A DNA stretch of 23,688 nucleotides, from contig CAYOYJ010000018.1 of NCBI GenBank assembly GCA_964408155.1, positions 1 to 23,688 on the forward strand, given 5' to 3'. Position numbers and translations under genes: made by a program. This DNA is from JAAYKM01 sp964408155. Lineage in GTDB: Bacteria > Desulfobacterota > Syntrophia > Syntrophales > JAAYKM01. Positions 16,125 to 23,420 of the stretch are shown here, one piece after another; positions within the stretch are counted from its first letter, which is position 1; every line of letters starts with the position of its first letter. Under the pieces are notes generated by a model. It was not told where the DNA came from and ran no database searches. It saw nothing but the letters and a program-made list of their open reading frames with translations.

Positions 16125-16176
16125 GAAGGATTCTCCTTATTGCCCCGTATTCTTTCTCTCTCCGCCAAGGGCGGTG

Positions 16177-17001
16177 CTACGGATTTTTCACAATTCTATC
16201 AATCGCTTTCAATGGCTTTAGTAACCCGGACAGCGCGTCCAGGCGCAGCGAGTTCGGCCCGTCACACAGGGCACGATCAGGTTCGGGATGCACTTCCAGA
16301 AAAAGACCGTCGATGCCGACGGCAACTGCGGCCCGGGTCAGATAGGGGACCATGTCCCGCTGCCCTCCGGAGGATGTACCTGCGCCACCGGGCAGCTGAA
16401 CGCTGTGTGTCCCATCGTAAATCACCGGATAACCCATGGCCCGCATGAGCGGAAGGGATCGAAAATCGCTGACCAGATTGTTGTAACCAAACGAGACGCC
16501 CCGTTCGGTCACAATAATCTTCCGATTTCCTGCCGATTCGGCCTTGGCAATCACATTGGCGATATCCCAGGGGGCGAGAAACTGCCCCTTCTTAATGTTG
16601 ATCACCTTTGCCCGTCGGGCGACTTCGACAATGAAATCCGTCTGGCGGCAAAGAAATGCCGGCACCTGCATCACATCCAGGACCTTCGCCGCAGGTTCGA
16701 TCTCTTCAAACCGGTGGACATCGGAGAGCACCGGAATCTTCAATTCGTCCCGAATTTCCTTCAAAATCCGCAACCCTTCCGTTAAACCCGGACCACGAAA
16801 GGAACTCACAGACGTGCGGTTGGCCTTGTCATAGGACGCCTTGAAAATGAAGGGAATATCCAGTTTCCCCGTCAGATCCTTGAGGTAACGAGCAATATCC
16901 CGGGTCCCCTGTTGGTCCTCCACGACGCAGGGGCCGGCGATTAATACAAAGCTTTTATTTCCCCCGATGGCCACCTGCTCATTGATAATAATCCTCTCCA
17001 C
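16177..17001 (-). CDS. kdsA: 3-deoxy-8-phosphooctulonate synthase, metal-dependent type
   Basis: KdsA joins arabinose-5-phosphate and phosphoenolpyruvate to give Kdo-8-phosphate for LPS. This 274-residue (beta/alpha)8 enzyme carries the four metal ligands of the metal-dependent class: C25 in AGPCVVE (Asn in the metal-free class), H199 in DGTHSVQ, E236 in LEVHPEP and D247 in CDGPNS. Substrate motifs KASYDKANRTS and SDVHRFEE are present. The start is GTG at 17001 with AAGGAG about 11 bases before it. It begins five bases after the TPR-protein stop, so it is likely translated from the same message. Confidence 0.96.
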   Translation of the reverse strand: MERIIINEQVAIGGNKSFVLIAGPCVVEDQQGTRDIARYLKDLTGKLDIPFIFKASYDKANRTSVSSFRGPGLTEGLRILKEIRDELKIPVLSDVHRFEEIEPAAKVLDVMQVPAFLCRQTDFIVEVARRAKVINIKKGQFLAPWDIANVIAKAESAGNRKIIVTERGVSFGYNNLVSDFRSLPLMRAMGYPVIYDGTHSVQLPGGAGTSSGGQRDMVPYLTRAAVAVGIDGLFLEVHPEPDRALCDGPNSLRLDALSGLLKPLKAIDRIVKNP

Positions 17002-17006
17002 GATCG

Positions 17007-18686
17007 TTATGACTCCTTTTTCAATTCTTGTTCCCGTTTTTCACGCAGCAGACGAATTTTCAACTGGGGAATCCGCTCACCGGCATCTTCATCACCCGGA
17101 TTTAATTGATAGGCCCTGGTATAAGCCTTTAATGCCTCTTCCAGCATGCCTTTCTTTTCGTAGACGCCTCCCAGCCGCATATAGACATCACTTTCCCCGC
17201 TGTCATAGCGCAGAGACGTTTTATAATTTTCAATAGCCTTATCCAGTTCGCCCCTCAGCCCGTAGACATAACCCAAGTCGGCATAGACACCGCTTTTCTT
17301 CCCTCCCAGTTTCAGCAGCCGCTGATAGGTTTTCACCGCCTGATCGTACCGGCCCGTCTTGATGTAATAGTCCGCCAGCCGATTCAGGGATTCCACTGAC
17401 GGTTTCTGTCCTGCTGCTTTGCCATAGAGCGCCGCAGCGGCCTTCTCGTTTCCCATCTTCTCGTACGTTACGGCCAGGTTATAAGCGACCTTTTCGTCTT
17501 TCACACCGGCCTTGACGGCCTTTTCATAGTATTTGGCGGAGGGCGCCAATTGATTCAATTCCCCGTAGGCATAACCCAGATTCGCGTATATTTTCCCCTT
17601 TAGGGCGGTTTTTCCGGCCAGTTTCTCGTAAAGTCGAACAGCTTGGGCGTAGCGCCCGTTACGAAACGCCAGGTCGGCCAACCGGAGCGTCGCGTCGGCA
17701 TCCCCGGGTTGCAGGATCAGAACCTTTTCATAGATACCCATGGCTTCCTGATCCTGATTGTTGTTTTCAAGAGACACCGCCAGATTATAGAGAATGACCG
17801 GGTCCTTGGGTTTCATGGCCGCCGCTTTCCGGTAATTAGCCAATTCTTCTTTCCTCATTTTTTTCCCGCCATACGCCAGGGCCAAATTGGCATAAACCGC
17901 GGCGCTTGGAGAACCCTTGCGAACCGTATCGTTCAGCAGACGAATCGCCTCATCATATTTACCCTGCTTCAGGGACATCCGCGCCATACCCTCAAGCATG
18001 GAAACGGCATGGGAACCCTTTGCCGTTACACCTCCATACTGCGCGATGGCCTCGCTTTCCCGTCCCATCTTCTCGTAAATTCCGGCCAAACGGAGTCGGA
18101 CCGCATCATCCTGGGGTTTGAGCTGAACCAGGGTCCGGCATGACGCAGCCGCCTTTTCCCATAATCCGAGGCGACCGTATGCTAAAACGAGATCCTCCCA
18201 GAGGCCGGGGTTTCCCGGTTCGATTTTAACGGCCCGTTCTCCCGCTTTTGCCGCCAGATCGTTCTGCTGTGTACCGAGATAGGTTTTCATCAAACCTGCC
18301 AACGCCTTGGCGTCGTCCGGTTTCTCAGCCAGGACGCCTTGGTATTCGGCAATCGCTTCCGGGATCATCCCCGCATGACGGAAAATCTCCCCCAGAGCTC
18401 TCCGGAGAACCAGATCCCGGGGATTGGCCGCCGCCGCCCTTTTGAGATACGCGATGCGCTTATTCCGGTTATCGGAAGCCTTGGCGTACCGCAGCCAGTC
18501 CTGAGGCATGATTCGGATTCGAACCGGCATCGTCGCCAGGAGCTTCCCACCATAGGTAACTCGGATTTGTCCCGCCGAATACCCCCGCTTCATGGTCTCG
18601 TCCGTTATATGGGCTGCAAATCGATCCACCAGATCAATACCCCGCAACGGCACCCGGTAATCGTCGCTGCCGCCCGTGCCCGACAC
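17007..18686 (-). CDS. Tetratricopeptide-repeat protein, C-terminal part after an in-frame TGA
   Basis: From the GTG at 18686 this gives 559 residues. The first 70 or so are a beta-rich stretch (QIRVTYGGKLLATMPVRIRI), then about 13 TPR units run from about 75 to 540, each with the pattern YANLAxxY/YxxAxxLxP (for example IYANLGYAYGELNQLAPSAK). TPR arrays bind protein partners. It is in the same frame as the small upstream gene at 18699-19004: only one TGA (18701-18699) and four sense codons lie between them. The GTG has poor support; the nearest AGGAG is 17 bases away. So this is probably the main part of one 665-residue membrane-anchored protein, either broken by a stop mutation or base error, or read through. 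Confidence 0.85.
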   Translation of the reverse strand: MSGTGGSDDYRVPLRGIDLVDRFAAHITDETMKRGYSAGQIRVTYGGKLLATMPVRIRIMPQDWLRYAKASDNRNKRIAYLKRAAAANPRDLVLRRALGEIFRHAGMIPEAIAEYQGVLAEKPDDAKALAGLMKTYLGTQQNDLAAKAGERAVKIEPGNPGLWEDLVLAYGRLGLWEKAAASCRTLVQLKPQDDAVRLRLAGIYEKMGRESEAIAQYGGVTAKGSHAVSMLEGMARMSLKQGKYDEAIRLLNDTVRKGSPSAAVYANLALAYGGKKMRKEELANYRKAAAMKPKDPVILYNLAVSLENNNQDQEAMGIYEKVLILQPGDADATLRLADLAFRNGRYAQAVRLYEKLAGKTALKGKIYANLGYAYGELNQLAPSAKYYEKAVKAGVKDEKVAYNLAVTYEKMGNEKAAAALYGKAAGQKPSVESLNRLADYYIKTGRYDQAVKTYQRLLKLGGKKSGVYADLGYVYGLRGELDKAIENYKTSLRYDSGESDVYMRLGGVYEKKGMLEEALKAYTRAYQLNPGDEDAGERIPQLKIRLLREKREQELKKES

Positions 18687-18698
18687 CTCGATGGTAAA

Positions 18699-19004
18699 TC
18701 ACTCTCCTGAGAGGACATCGGAAACCACATCCTTGATCACAAACTCATCCCGGGAGGTGACATCGAAGGGCTCCTGCTCGGAGATCAGGAAGTCCTGACC
18801 GTTTTTCTCGGCCATGAGTGCGTAAACCCGCGGCGTCCGATCCAGCAAGTGATAGGCCAGGGCGCCCTGAATGCGCTTCCCGATAAACGAAACCAGGCTG
18901 GCCTTACCGGGAGCAGCGTAGGGAAAAATCATGAATCCACCGACGACGAGCAGGACAACAGCCGCCGTGATCCAAACCCGATTCTGTTTACCTTGTGCGG
19001 TCAC
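18699..19004 (-). CDS. Membrane-anchor N-terminal part of the TPR protein (ends at an in-frame TGA)
   Basis: This 101-residue frame starts at a GTG with GGAG five bases upstream, 20 bp after the xerD stop. It holds one membrane helix (about 11-30) and a short extracytoplasmic stretch (LISEQEPFDVTSRDEF). It ends ...DVLSGE then TGA, and the same frame goes on with FTIEVSGTGG into the TPR protein. The end has no natural domain boundary: the beta-rich stretch EFVIKDVV continues smoothly past the stop. I read it as the front of the TPR protein and not as a separate gene. An independent small membrane protein cannot be excluded. Confidence 0.75.
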   Translation of the reverse strand: MTAQGKQNRVWITAAVVLLVVGGFMIFPYAAPGKASLVSFIGKRIQGALAYHLLDRTPRVYALMAEKNGQDFLISEQEPFDVTSRDEFVIKDVVSDVLSGE

Positions 19005-19024
19005 CTTGACTCCACTTGACTGTT

Positions 19025-19915
19025 TTAACCCCTAGGATGGCATTTTTTATGAATGCTCTTCAACCGTTCTCCGGAGATGTGCGTATAGATCTGGGTCGTC
19101 GAGATGTCGGCGTGCCCCAGCATCATCTGGACGGAACGGAGATCGGCGCCGCCCTCCAGCAGATGCGAAGCAAAGGAATGGCGGAACGTATGGGGGTGCA
19201 CCTTTTTCCCCAGACCCGCCCGCAGGGTATAAAAGCGGATCATCTTCCAGAATCCCTGACGGGTCATCCTCTCACCCCGGCGGTTCAAAAACAGAATATT
19301 GCGCATTTTCCCCTTGAGCAGAAGGGGCCGGACCTGATCCACGTACAACTTCACGGCATCGTAAGCCACCTTCCCGATGGGTACGATCCGTTCCTTATCT
19401 CCCTTGCCGAAGGCGATCAGGTAGCCAACCTGCCAGTTGATGTGGCCCATATCGAGGGAGATCAGTTCCGATACCCGGAGGCCGGTTGCATAGAGCAACT
19501 CCAGCATGGCCGTATCGCGGATGCCCGCCGGTGTCTCCCGCCCTGGTTCATTCAGGAGCGTTTCCATTTCTTCCCGGCTCAGGGTATCAGGCAGGTGCAT
19601 CCAGCCCTTGGCCAGTTCAACAGGGGCCACCGGATTGGCGTGCGTGAATTTTTCCTGCATCAGATATTTGTGAAAACCCCGAATCGCAATCAGATTGCGG
19701 TTCCTTGAAACGGTTGCAAGCCCCTCTTTTTTTGTTTGCTCCAGAAAGGCGACCAGCGACTCAATGGTCACATCCTCCCAGGACTTGATGCCGCGGCGGA
19801 CAACGAAATCGGTGTATCGGCGCAGGTCCCGGCCATAGGCTTCCAGGGTATTACGCGAAAGGCCCTTTTCTACGGTCAGATAATTCAAATAGGCATCCAG
19901 AACGCTGTCAATCAT
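19025..19915 (-). CDS. xerD: Tyrosine recombinase XerC/XerD type
   Basis: Xer recombinases resolve chromosome dimers at dif with FtsK. The N-terminal SAM-like DNA-binding domain (MIDSVLDAYLNYLTVEKGLS onward) and the catalytic domain are complete: R147 in TGLRVSEL, K171 in KGDKER, H242 and R245 in HTFRHSF, H268 in LGHAD, and the tyrosine nucleophile Y277. The ATG at 19915 gives 296 residues, the standard length; a TTG at 19954 would add 13 residues and overlap the hisF remnant. XerD is favoured over XerC by overall look (SRNTLEAYGRDLRRY), but a second Xer elsewhere would be needed to settle it. It is not phage-like in context. No dif site was seen. Confidence 0.92.
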   Translation of the reverse strand: MIDSVLDAYLNYLTVEKGLSRNTLEAYGRDLRRYTDFVVRRGIKSWEDVTIESLVAFLEQTKKEGLATVSRNRNLIAIRGFHKYLMQEKFTHANPVAPVELAKGWMHLPDTLSREEMETLLNEPGRETPAGIRDTAMLELLYATGLRVSELISLDMGHINWQVGYLIAFGKGDKERIVPIGKVAYDAVKLYVDQVRPLLLKGKMRNILFLNRRGERMTRQGFWKMIRFYTLRAGLGKKVHPHTFRHSFASHLLEGGADLRSVQMMLGHADISTTQIYTHISGERLKSIHKKCHPRG

Positions 19916-19943
19916 AGTTCCCGCTTCCGGATTTTCCGTTCCT

Positions 19944-20209
19944 TCACCAGGCAAGCCGCGTTTTCACCCCCCTGTCGTGGAGAAAGTTTTTGATTTCTCG
20001 AATCGTATAGGTCCGGTAATGGACCATGGATGCGATTAATACCGCATCCGCATGTCTTCGAGTCAGTACATCATACCGGGAAAAATCACATGACTCGCCC
20101 GATTCAGCGTTTCCGGGTCATCCGTCACCCGGCAGGGTTTCCCGATATATCCGAGGGCGCGGGCCACACTGGTCAAGTTCCCCGCACCGTAATCCACAAC
20201 GGCAATCAT
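19944..20209 (-). pseudogene. hisH'-'hisF deletion scar (start of hisH joined to end of hisF)
   Basis: From the ATG at 20209 the frame reads MIAVVDYGAGNLTSVARALG and continues to SHVIFPG, the first 45 residues of HisH, the glutaminase half of imidazole-glycerol-phosphate synthase. Right after the Gly codon (20077-20075) the frame goes to MMY and stops at 20063. Shifted by one base, from 20075 to 19944, the next 43 codons read YDVLTRRHADAVLIASMVHY, then TYTIREIKNFLHDRGVKTRL, the C-terminus of HisF. In the common order hisH-hisA-hisF, a deletion would have removed the rest of hisH, all of hisA and most of hisF. The catalytic Cys, His and Glu of HisH are lost, so the scar cannot be functional. 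xerD begins 28 bp downstream. Confidence 0.85.
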
Positions 20210-20249
20210 CCGTATTAAAACCCTTTCCTCGCTTCGTGTAAGACCTGGG

Positions 20250-20274
20250 CGTTTTGTTATTATCCACCAAAACG
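20250..20274. repeat. Short inverted repeat upstream of the hisH remnant
   Basis: CGTTTTG (20250-20256) and CAAAACG (20268-20274) are perfect reverse complements 11 bp apart. On the minus strand the spacer contains GGATAATAA, which resembles a -10 box for the hisH/xerD direction. An operator or a short hairpin is possible; there is no T-run. Confidence 0.35.
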
Positions 20275-20325
20275 TACTTCCCTCTTACATCAATTGGCCT
20301 ACCTTGTGCAATAAGGAACCATCCC

Positions 20326-20356
20326 TCCTGAATTCTGACTCCTGACTTCTGAATTC
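20326..20356. repeat. Low-complexity intergenic repeat with two GAATTC cores
   Basis: Two GAATTC palindromes (20330-20335 and 20351-20356) flank near-repeats of CTGACTCCTGACTTCTG. This kind of CTGA-rich element is, from memory, common between genes in related metagenomic genomes; I cannot verify that here. It lies between the hisH remnant and the isochorismatase-fold gene. Confidence 0.4.
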
Positions 20357-20437
20357 TTTTTTCGTCTTCTCATTTACAAACCTCTCTTCCCGTGATAGGA
20401 GCAAAAAACAAAAGAGACCTCCCGGAGGACATGTGAC

Positions 20438-20977
20438 ATGCTGCAACAAGAAACCAGCCTGTTGATCGTGATCGACATCCAGGGGAATCTGGCCCGGTCC
20501 GCCGCCGACCGGGAACTCCTCTTTGAAAGCGCCCGTAAGCTGATCCAGGGGGCCAAGGTCTTTTCGCTCCCCATCATTATCACCGAGCAGATTCCACAGA
20601 AACTGGGACCTACGATCCCGGAAGTAGCCGAACTCCTGGAAGACATTGTCCGCATCCCCAAAGAAACCTTCAGTTGTTGTGAAAACGCCGCCTTCATGGA
20701 AGCCTTTGCAAAGACCGGCCGCAGGCAGATTCTGCTCTGCGGCATCGAATCCCATATCTGTGTTTACCAGACGGCGATGGATCTGCTCAATATGGGCTGC
20801 GAAGTGCACATTGTCGCCGATGCGGTCTCCTCACGCACGGCCAAAAATCGTGAAATCGGTATCAGCAAAATGATTTTCGCGGGCGCGTACCTGACCAGTA
20901 CGGAAACGGTCCTCTTCGAACTCCTGAAAACGGCAGGGAGCGACAAGTTCAAAGATATCTTCGGGATCGTCAAGTAA
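20438..20977 (+). CDS. Isochorismatase-fold cysteine hydrolase
   Basis: This 179-residue protein has the catalytic triad of the family: D13 in VIDIQ, K75 in RIPKETFS and C108 in GIESHICVYQTA, plus DAVSSR in the fold. The family includes nicotinamidases, isochorismatases and YcaC-like hydrolases; the short length and the IESHICVYQTA stretch resemble the YcaC-like group, whose substrates are mostly unknown. I cannot name the substrate. GGAGG lies nine bases before the ATG; an ATG at 20431 is followed at once by TGA. It is separated from the Pal-type gene downstream by about 100 bp, so co-transcription is possible. Confidence 0.88.
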   Translation: MLQQETSLLIVIDIQGNLARSAADRELLFESARKLIQGAKVFSLPIIITEQIPQKLGPTIPEVAELLEDIVRIPKETFSCCENAAFMEAFAKTGRRQILLCGIESHICVYQTAMDLLNMGCEVHIVADAVSSRTAKNREIGISKMIFAGAYLTSTETVLFELLKTAGSDKFKDIFGIVK

Positions 20978-21076
20978 AATCCGTTCAATTCCACAAATGG
21001 ACTCCGACAGATTTAAATCTTTTCCAGACTGTGATACAGTGAGACCGCATTGAAGACTTCTTATCCGGAGGGGACT

Positions 21077-21538
21077 ATGAAACGTAAACAAATAAAACCC
21101 GTTTTTTTCTGTCTTTTTTTCATCCTGGTCGCGGTGTCCGCCGGATGCGCAAACCGGCAGGAGGTGCAACGGGTTCAGGATAAAATGACCCTCCATATCC
21201 TGTTTGAATATAACAAGTTCGTCATCAGCGACAAATCCCAGGCTGAGATGAAGGATGCCATCGATTTTGTTAAAAAATACCCCGGTTCCCGGATTGAGAT
21301 CGCAGGTCACACGGATAACCGGGGCACACAGAAGTACAACCAGACGCTTTCGGAAAAGCGGGCGGAGGCGGTACGGGAATATCTGATCAAAGAGGGGGGT
21401 GTCGATCCGGCCAAGATAACCGCCGTCGGCCATCGGGATCTCTATCCGATCGCTCCGAACCGGAAACCGGACGGCAAGGACAATCCGGAAGGCCGGGCTC
21501 AGAACCGCCGGGTGGAGATCAATATCCTGTCGGACTGA
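21077..21538 (+). CDS. OmpA/Pal-type peptidoglycan-associated lipoprotein
   Basis: This 153-residue protein has a lipoprotein signal peptide with the lipidated Cys24 in AVSAGC, then an OmpA C-terminal domain (about 40-150). The peptidoglycan-binding motifs are present: AGHTDNRGT, the LSEKRAEAVREYL helix and the closing NRRVEINI. It should tether the outer membrane to the cell wall. No tol genes are near, so I do not call it pal proper. The ATG at 21077 follows GGAGGGG; an in-frame ATG at 21050 would extend the signal peptide with MKTSYPEGT and is unlikely. A strong terminator lies 65 bases downstream. Confidence 0.92.
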   Translation: MKRKQIKPVFFCLFFILVAVSAGCANRQEVQRVQDKMTLHILFEYNKFVISDKSQAEMKDAIDFVKKYPGSRIEIAGHTDNRGTQKYNQTLSEKRAEAVREYLIKEGGVDPAKITAVGHRDLYPIAPNRKPDGKDNPEGRAQNRRVEINILSD

Positions 21539-21601
21539 TAATGAATCACTGTCCATGGAAGATTGTTGAAATGCTTTCGGAACAAGAACAATTCAAAAAA
21601 T

Positions 21602-21645
21602 GAGGGCGGATTGTTTTCCTGAGAAAAACAATCCCGCCCTTTTTT
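21602..21645. terminator. Strong intrinsic terminator, probably bidirectional
   Basis: GGGCGGATTGTTTT (21604-21617) pairs with AAAACAATCCCGCCC (21625-21639), with one bulged C and a 7-base loop, and is followed by six Ts (21640-21645). On the minus strand the same stem is followed by TCATTTTTT, so it can also stop the oppositely directed gene that ends at 21709. Confidence 0.88.
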
Positions 21646-21708
21646 ATTCTGTTTCCCGATTTTATTCCGGATTTTTTCGCGCTGTTCCTTGATTCTTGCG
21701 GCGAAATA

Positions 21709-22071
21709 TCATGTTCCGGTCATGTCGCTTTCGACGTCTTTTTTCTTTCCCAACCGGTACGCATCAATCACACCGAAAATCCAGCAAAATATCAGAAAGA
21801 AAAACAGAAAGTTCAAGAGCTGACTTGCCTGATCAGCGGCAACCTGATGGGCGGTACGGTTAATGGTTTCCGGATCGAGCTTGCCGCCGGCAGACTGAAT
21901 TTTCTCCAGGATCACCATGGCCTGCCTGACGGCCAGCGTTACGAACATGGCCAATCCGGATAAAACAACAAAGACCAGGAAAGCGCCTTTCCGGTGATGT
22001 TTCAGAACAATCTGCCCCAGGCCGGGGAAAACCAGGCCGGACAGAAGGGCTCCTTTCAACGCATTTTTCAT
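21709..22071 (-). CDS. Small membrane protein of unknown function
   Basis: From the ATG at 22071 (GGGAAGG about nine bases upstream) this gives 120 residues. Two or three hydrophobic segments stand out: about 8-24 (SGLVFPGLGQIVL, a re-entrant-like loop), 29-51 and 85-104, with a charged middle part (KIQSAGGKLDPETINRTA). The GLxFPGLGQ start followed by a basic HHRKG turn is a pattern seen in small DUF/TM2-like membrane proteins; I do not recognise the function. It is transcribed from the same strand as the exported protein at 22167-22688, about 95 bp downstream of it, and ends toward the terminator. Confidence 0.7.
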   Translation of the reverse strand: MKNALKGALLSGLVFPGLGQIVLKHHRKGAFLVFVVLSGLAMFVTLAVRQAMVILEKIQSAGGKLDPETINRTAHQVAADQASQLLNFLFFFLIFCWIFGVIDAYRLGKKKDVESDMTGT

Positions 22072-22166
22072 GACGAACCGCCTTCCCTTTATTTGCAACC
22101 CATCAGATTCACGGAGATTCCAACAGGTTGACTTCGGAGGGAATCAAATCAACGGATGGTACTAAC

Positions 22167-22688
22167 TTATTTATAGAGCGCCTGCTCCAGCGCGTTGACA
22201 TCTTTCTTGATCCGGTCAAGCGCAGTCTGAATATTCATGGCCGCCAAGGCATTGGCCAGACTGTCCGCCTGCTGCTCTGAGGCCGCACTCAGCATGCAGT
22301 TCCAGCGCAGCCGATCCAGACAGGCCTGGACACCTTCATTCGGCTGACAAAGGGTCTGCAATTGCTGCAGCGTAAAGTCCTGGGCAGAGCAATCGGCGTA
22401 TTTCTTATCCGCCCGGCCCAGCACGTCATCGACTTCTTTCTTCACCACGGTTGCGTCACGGGCCAGGGCATCGTTGGCCAGTTTGACCCGCGTCTGCCAG
22501 GAGAGAAGCAACTGAGGTTTCGCGCTGGACATTTTCCCGGCATTGTTCAGGTCGTTCACGGTGAAGGAAAATTTCTTTACCCCAGGCGACCCCGACGCCG
22601 GATTCGCGGCAAAAACCGGCAGCAGCCCTTGGATAAAAATTAACAGGACGGCAAGCGATGCAGCCAACAACAGTTTGTGTCTTTTCAT
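22167..22688 (-). CDS. Exported helical protein of unknown function
   Basis: This 173-residue protein has a clear Sec signal peptide (MKRHK, hydrophobic core, cut near VFA at 27). The mature part is mostly helical and charged, with four cysteines (in ADCSAQ, TLCQPN, QACLDR and WNCML) that could form two disulfides. I do not recognise the family. AGGAGA lies seven bases before the ATG. A likely promoter at 22882-22911 gives a leader of about 185 bases. Confidence 0.75.
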   Translation of the reverse strand: MKRHKLLLAASLAVLLIFIQGLLPVFAANPASGSPGVKKFSFTVNDLNNAGKMSSAKPQLLLSWQTRVKLANDALARDATVVKKEVDDVLGRADKKYADCSAQDFTLQQLQTLCQPNEGVQACLDRLRWNCMLSAASEQQADSLANALAAMNIQTALDRIKKDVNALEQALYK

Positions 22689-23038
22689 GAACTATCTCCT
22701 TTTCTCATGGGAATGGATTTGAAGACTATGTCACCTCGTGATGATGTTTGGGGCTTCAATCGAAGAATCTATTTACTACAACGTATTGGATTGATCAGAT
22801 TATTTTACTAATTCAAAACGACCTCAACCGGGGCTATTAGAACGCCGTCTCTTGATTTCGCATTCACAAGCGCAGGCATTCATTATATAAGATATTGCTG
22901 TGAAAGGTGAACAATTTTGTATTTAATGAAAAACCTTATAGAAATACCGGGCCGCCGTGTCAATGGAATCTCAACTTGATTGCAGGCGCCATGGGAACCA
23001 CGGCAAAAGGAATGGGAAGGAAGAACTCAGGGAGCAGG
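22689..23038. other. Gene-less 350-bp stretch with a promoter and a hairpin
   Basis: No convincing gene was seen. It holds the promoter for the exported protein and a 7-bp hairpin at 22988-23004 (GCCATGG/CCACGGC) with no T-run, just past the MoaD-like gene. A 19-codon cysteine-rich frame begins right at the promoter's -10 box and is probably chance. The centre (22750-22930) is AT-rich. Confidence 0.6.
22882..22911 (-). promoter_or_regulatory. Possible sigma70 promoter of the exported protein gene
   Basis: On the minus strand TTCACC (22911-22906) and a perfect TATAAT (22887-22882) are 18 bp apart. Transcription would begin near 22875, giving a leader of about 185 bases before the ATG at 22688. 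Confidence 0.4.
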
Positions 23039-23341
23039 CTATCCGCCGCCACAACAGGCCAGATTTCCTAAAAGGGCCAGCTTTTCCCCGTTTTTGAGTA
23101 CTCGCTGCAGATCTTCAGAGCGCAGGTAAGAAATCCCATTTAGGTGAATATAGGTGCGGGAAATCATGCCATCGTCCTCCATAAAACGTTCGTAGAGGCT
23201 TTTCCCCTCATGATCACACACCGCCTTCAAGAGATCACCAATCGTATCTCCCTGAAATTGAAAGCTCTCTTCGAATTTTCCATCATTCCACCCAATCGCT
23301 TTGCGCACAATAGGACTGAGTATCTGAAGGGTCACGTTCAT
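23039..23341 (-). CDS. MoaD/ThiS-like ubiquitin-fold protein
   Basis: This 100-residue protein has the beta-grasp pattern of sulfur carriers: DTIGDLLKAV, the later LKNGEKLALLGN and the C-terminal tail CCGGG, whose last two glycines match the activated end of MoaD and ThiS. These carry sulfur as a thiocarboxylate in molybdopterin or thiamine synthesis; which pathway this one serves is not clear, and no partner enzyme is in the window. Two adjacent cysteines just before the glycines are unusual. The ATG at 23341 has AGGAG ten bases upstream; an ATG at 23389 would add 16 polar residues with no ribosome site. Confidence 0.7.
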   Translation of the reverse strand: MNVTLQILSPIVRKAIGWNDGKFEESFQFQGDTIGDLLKAVCDHEGKSLYERFMEDDGMISRTYIHLNGISYLRSEDLQRVLKNGEKLALLGNLACCGGG

Positions 23342-23420
23342 GTTGCCGTCGCTCCTGGGGAATTGTGCTTTTTTATCCTCTTCTTGCATGCAGCTCGGAA
23401 AAGATCAATTTTTTTATTAA

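Noticed and set aside
16162..16174. CCGCC/GGCGG hairpin between kdsA and kdsC
   Set aside because: Only five base pairs and no T-run on either strand, so not a terminator.
20831..21556. Long minus-strand frame opposite the hydrolase and lipoprotein genes
   Set aside because: Shadow of two genes with intact catalytic and binding motifs and good ribosome sites; no family resemblance of its own.
22814..22873. Minus-strand 19-codon cysteine-rich frame (begins MNACACECE)
   Set aside because: Its ATG starts about eight bases past the -10 box, at the expected transcript start, leaving no room for a ribosome site; chance is the simplest reading.
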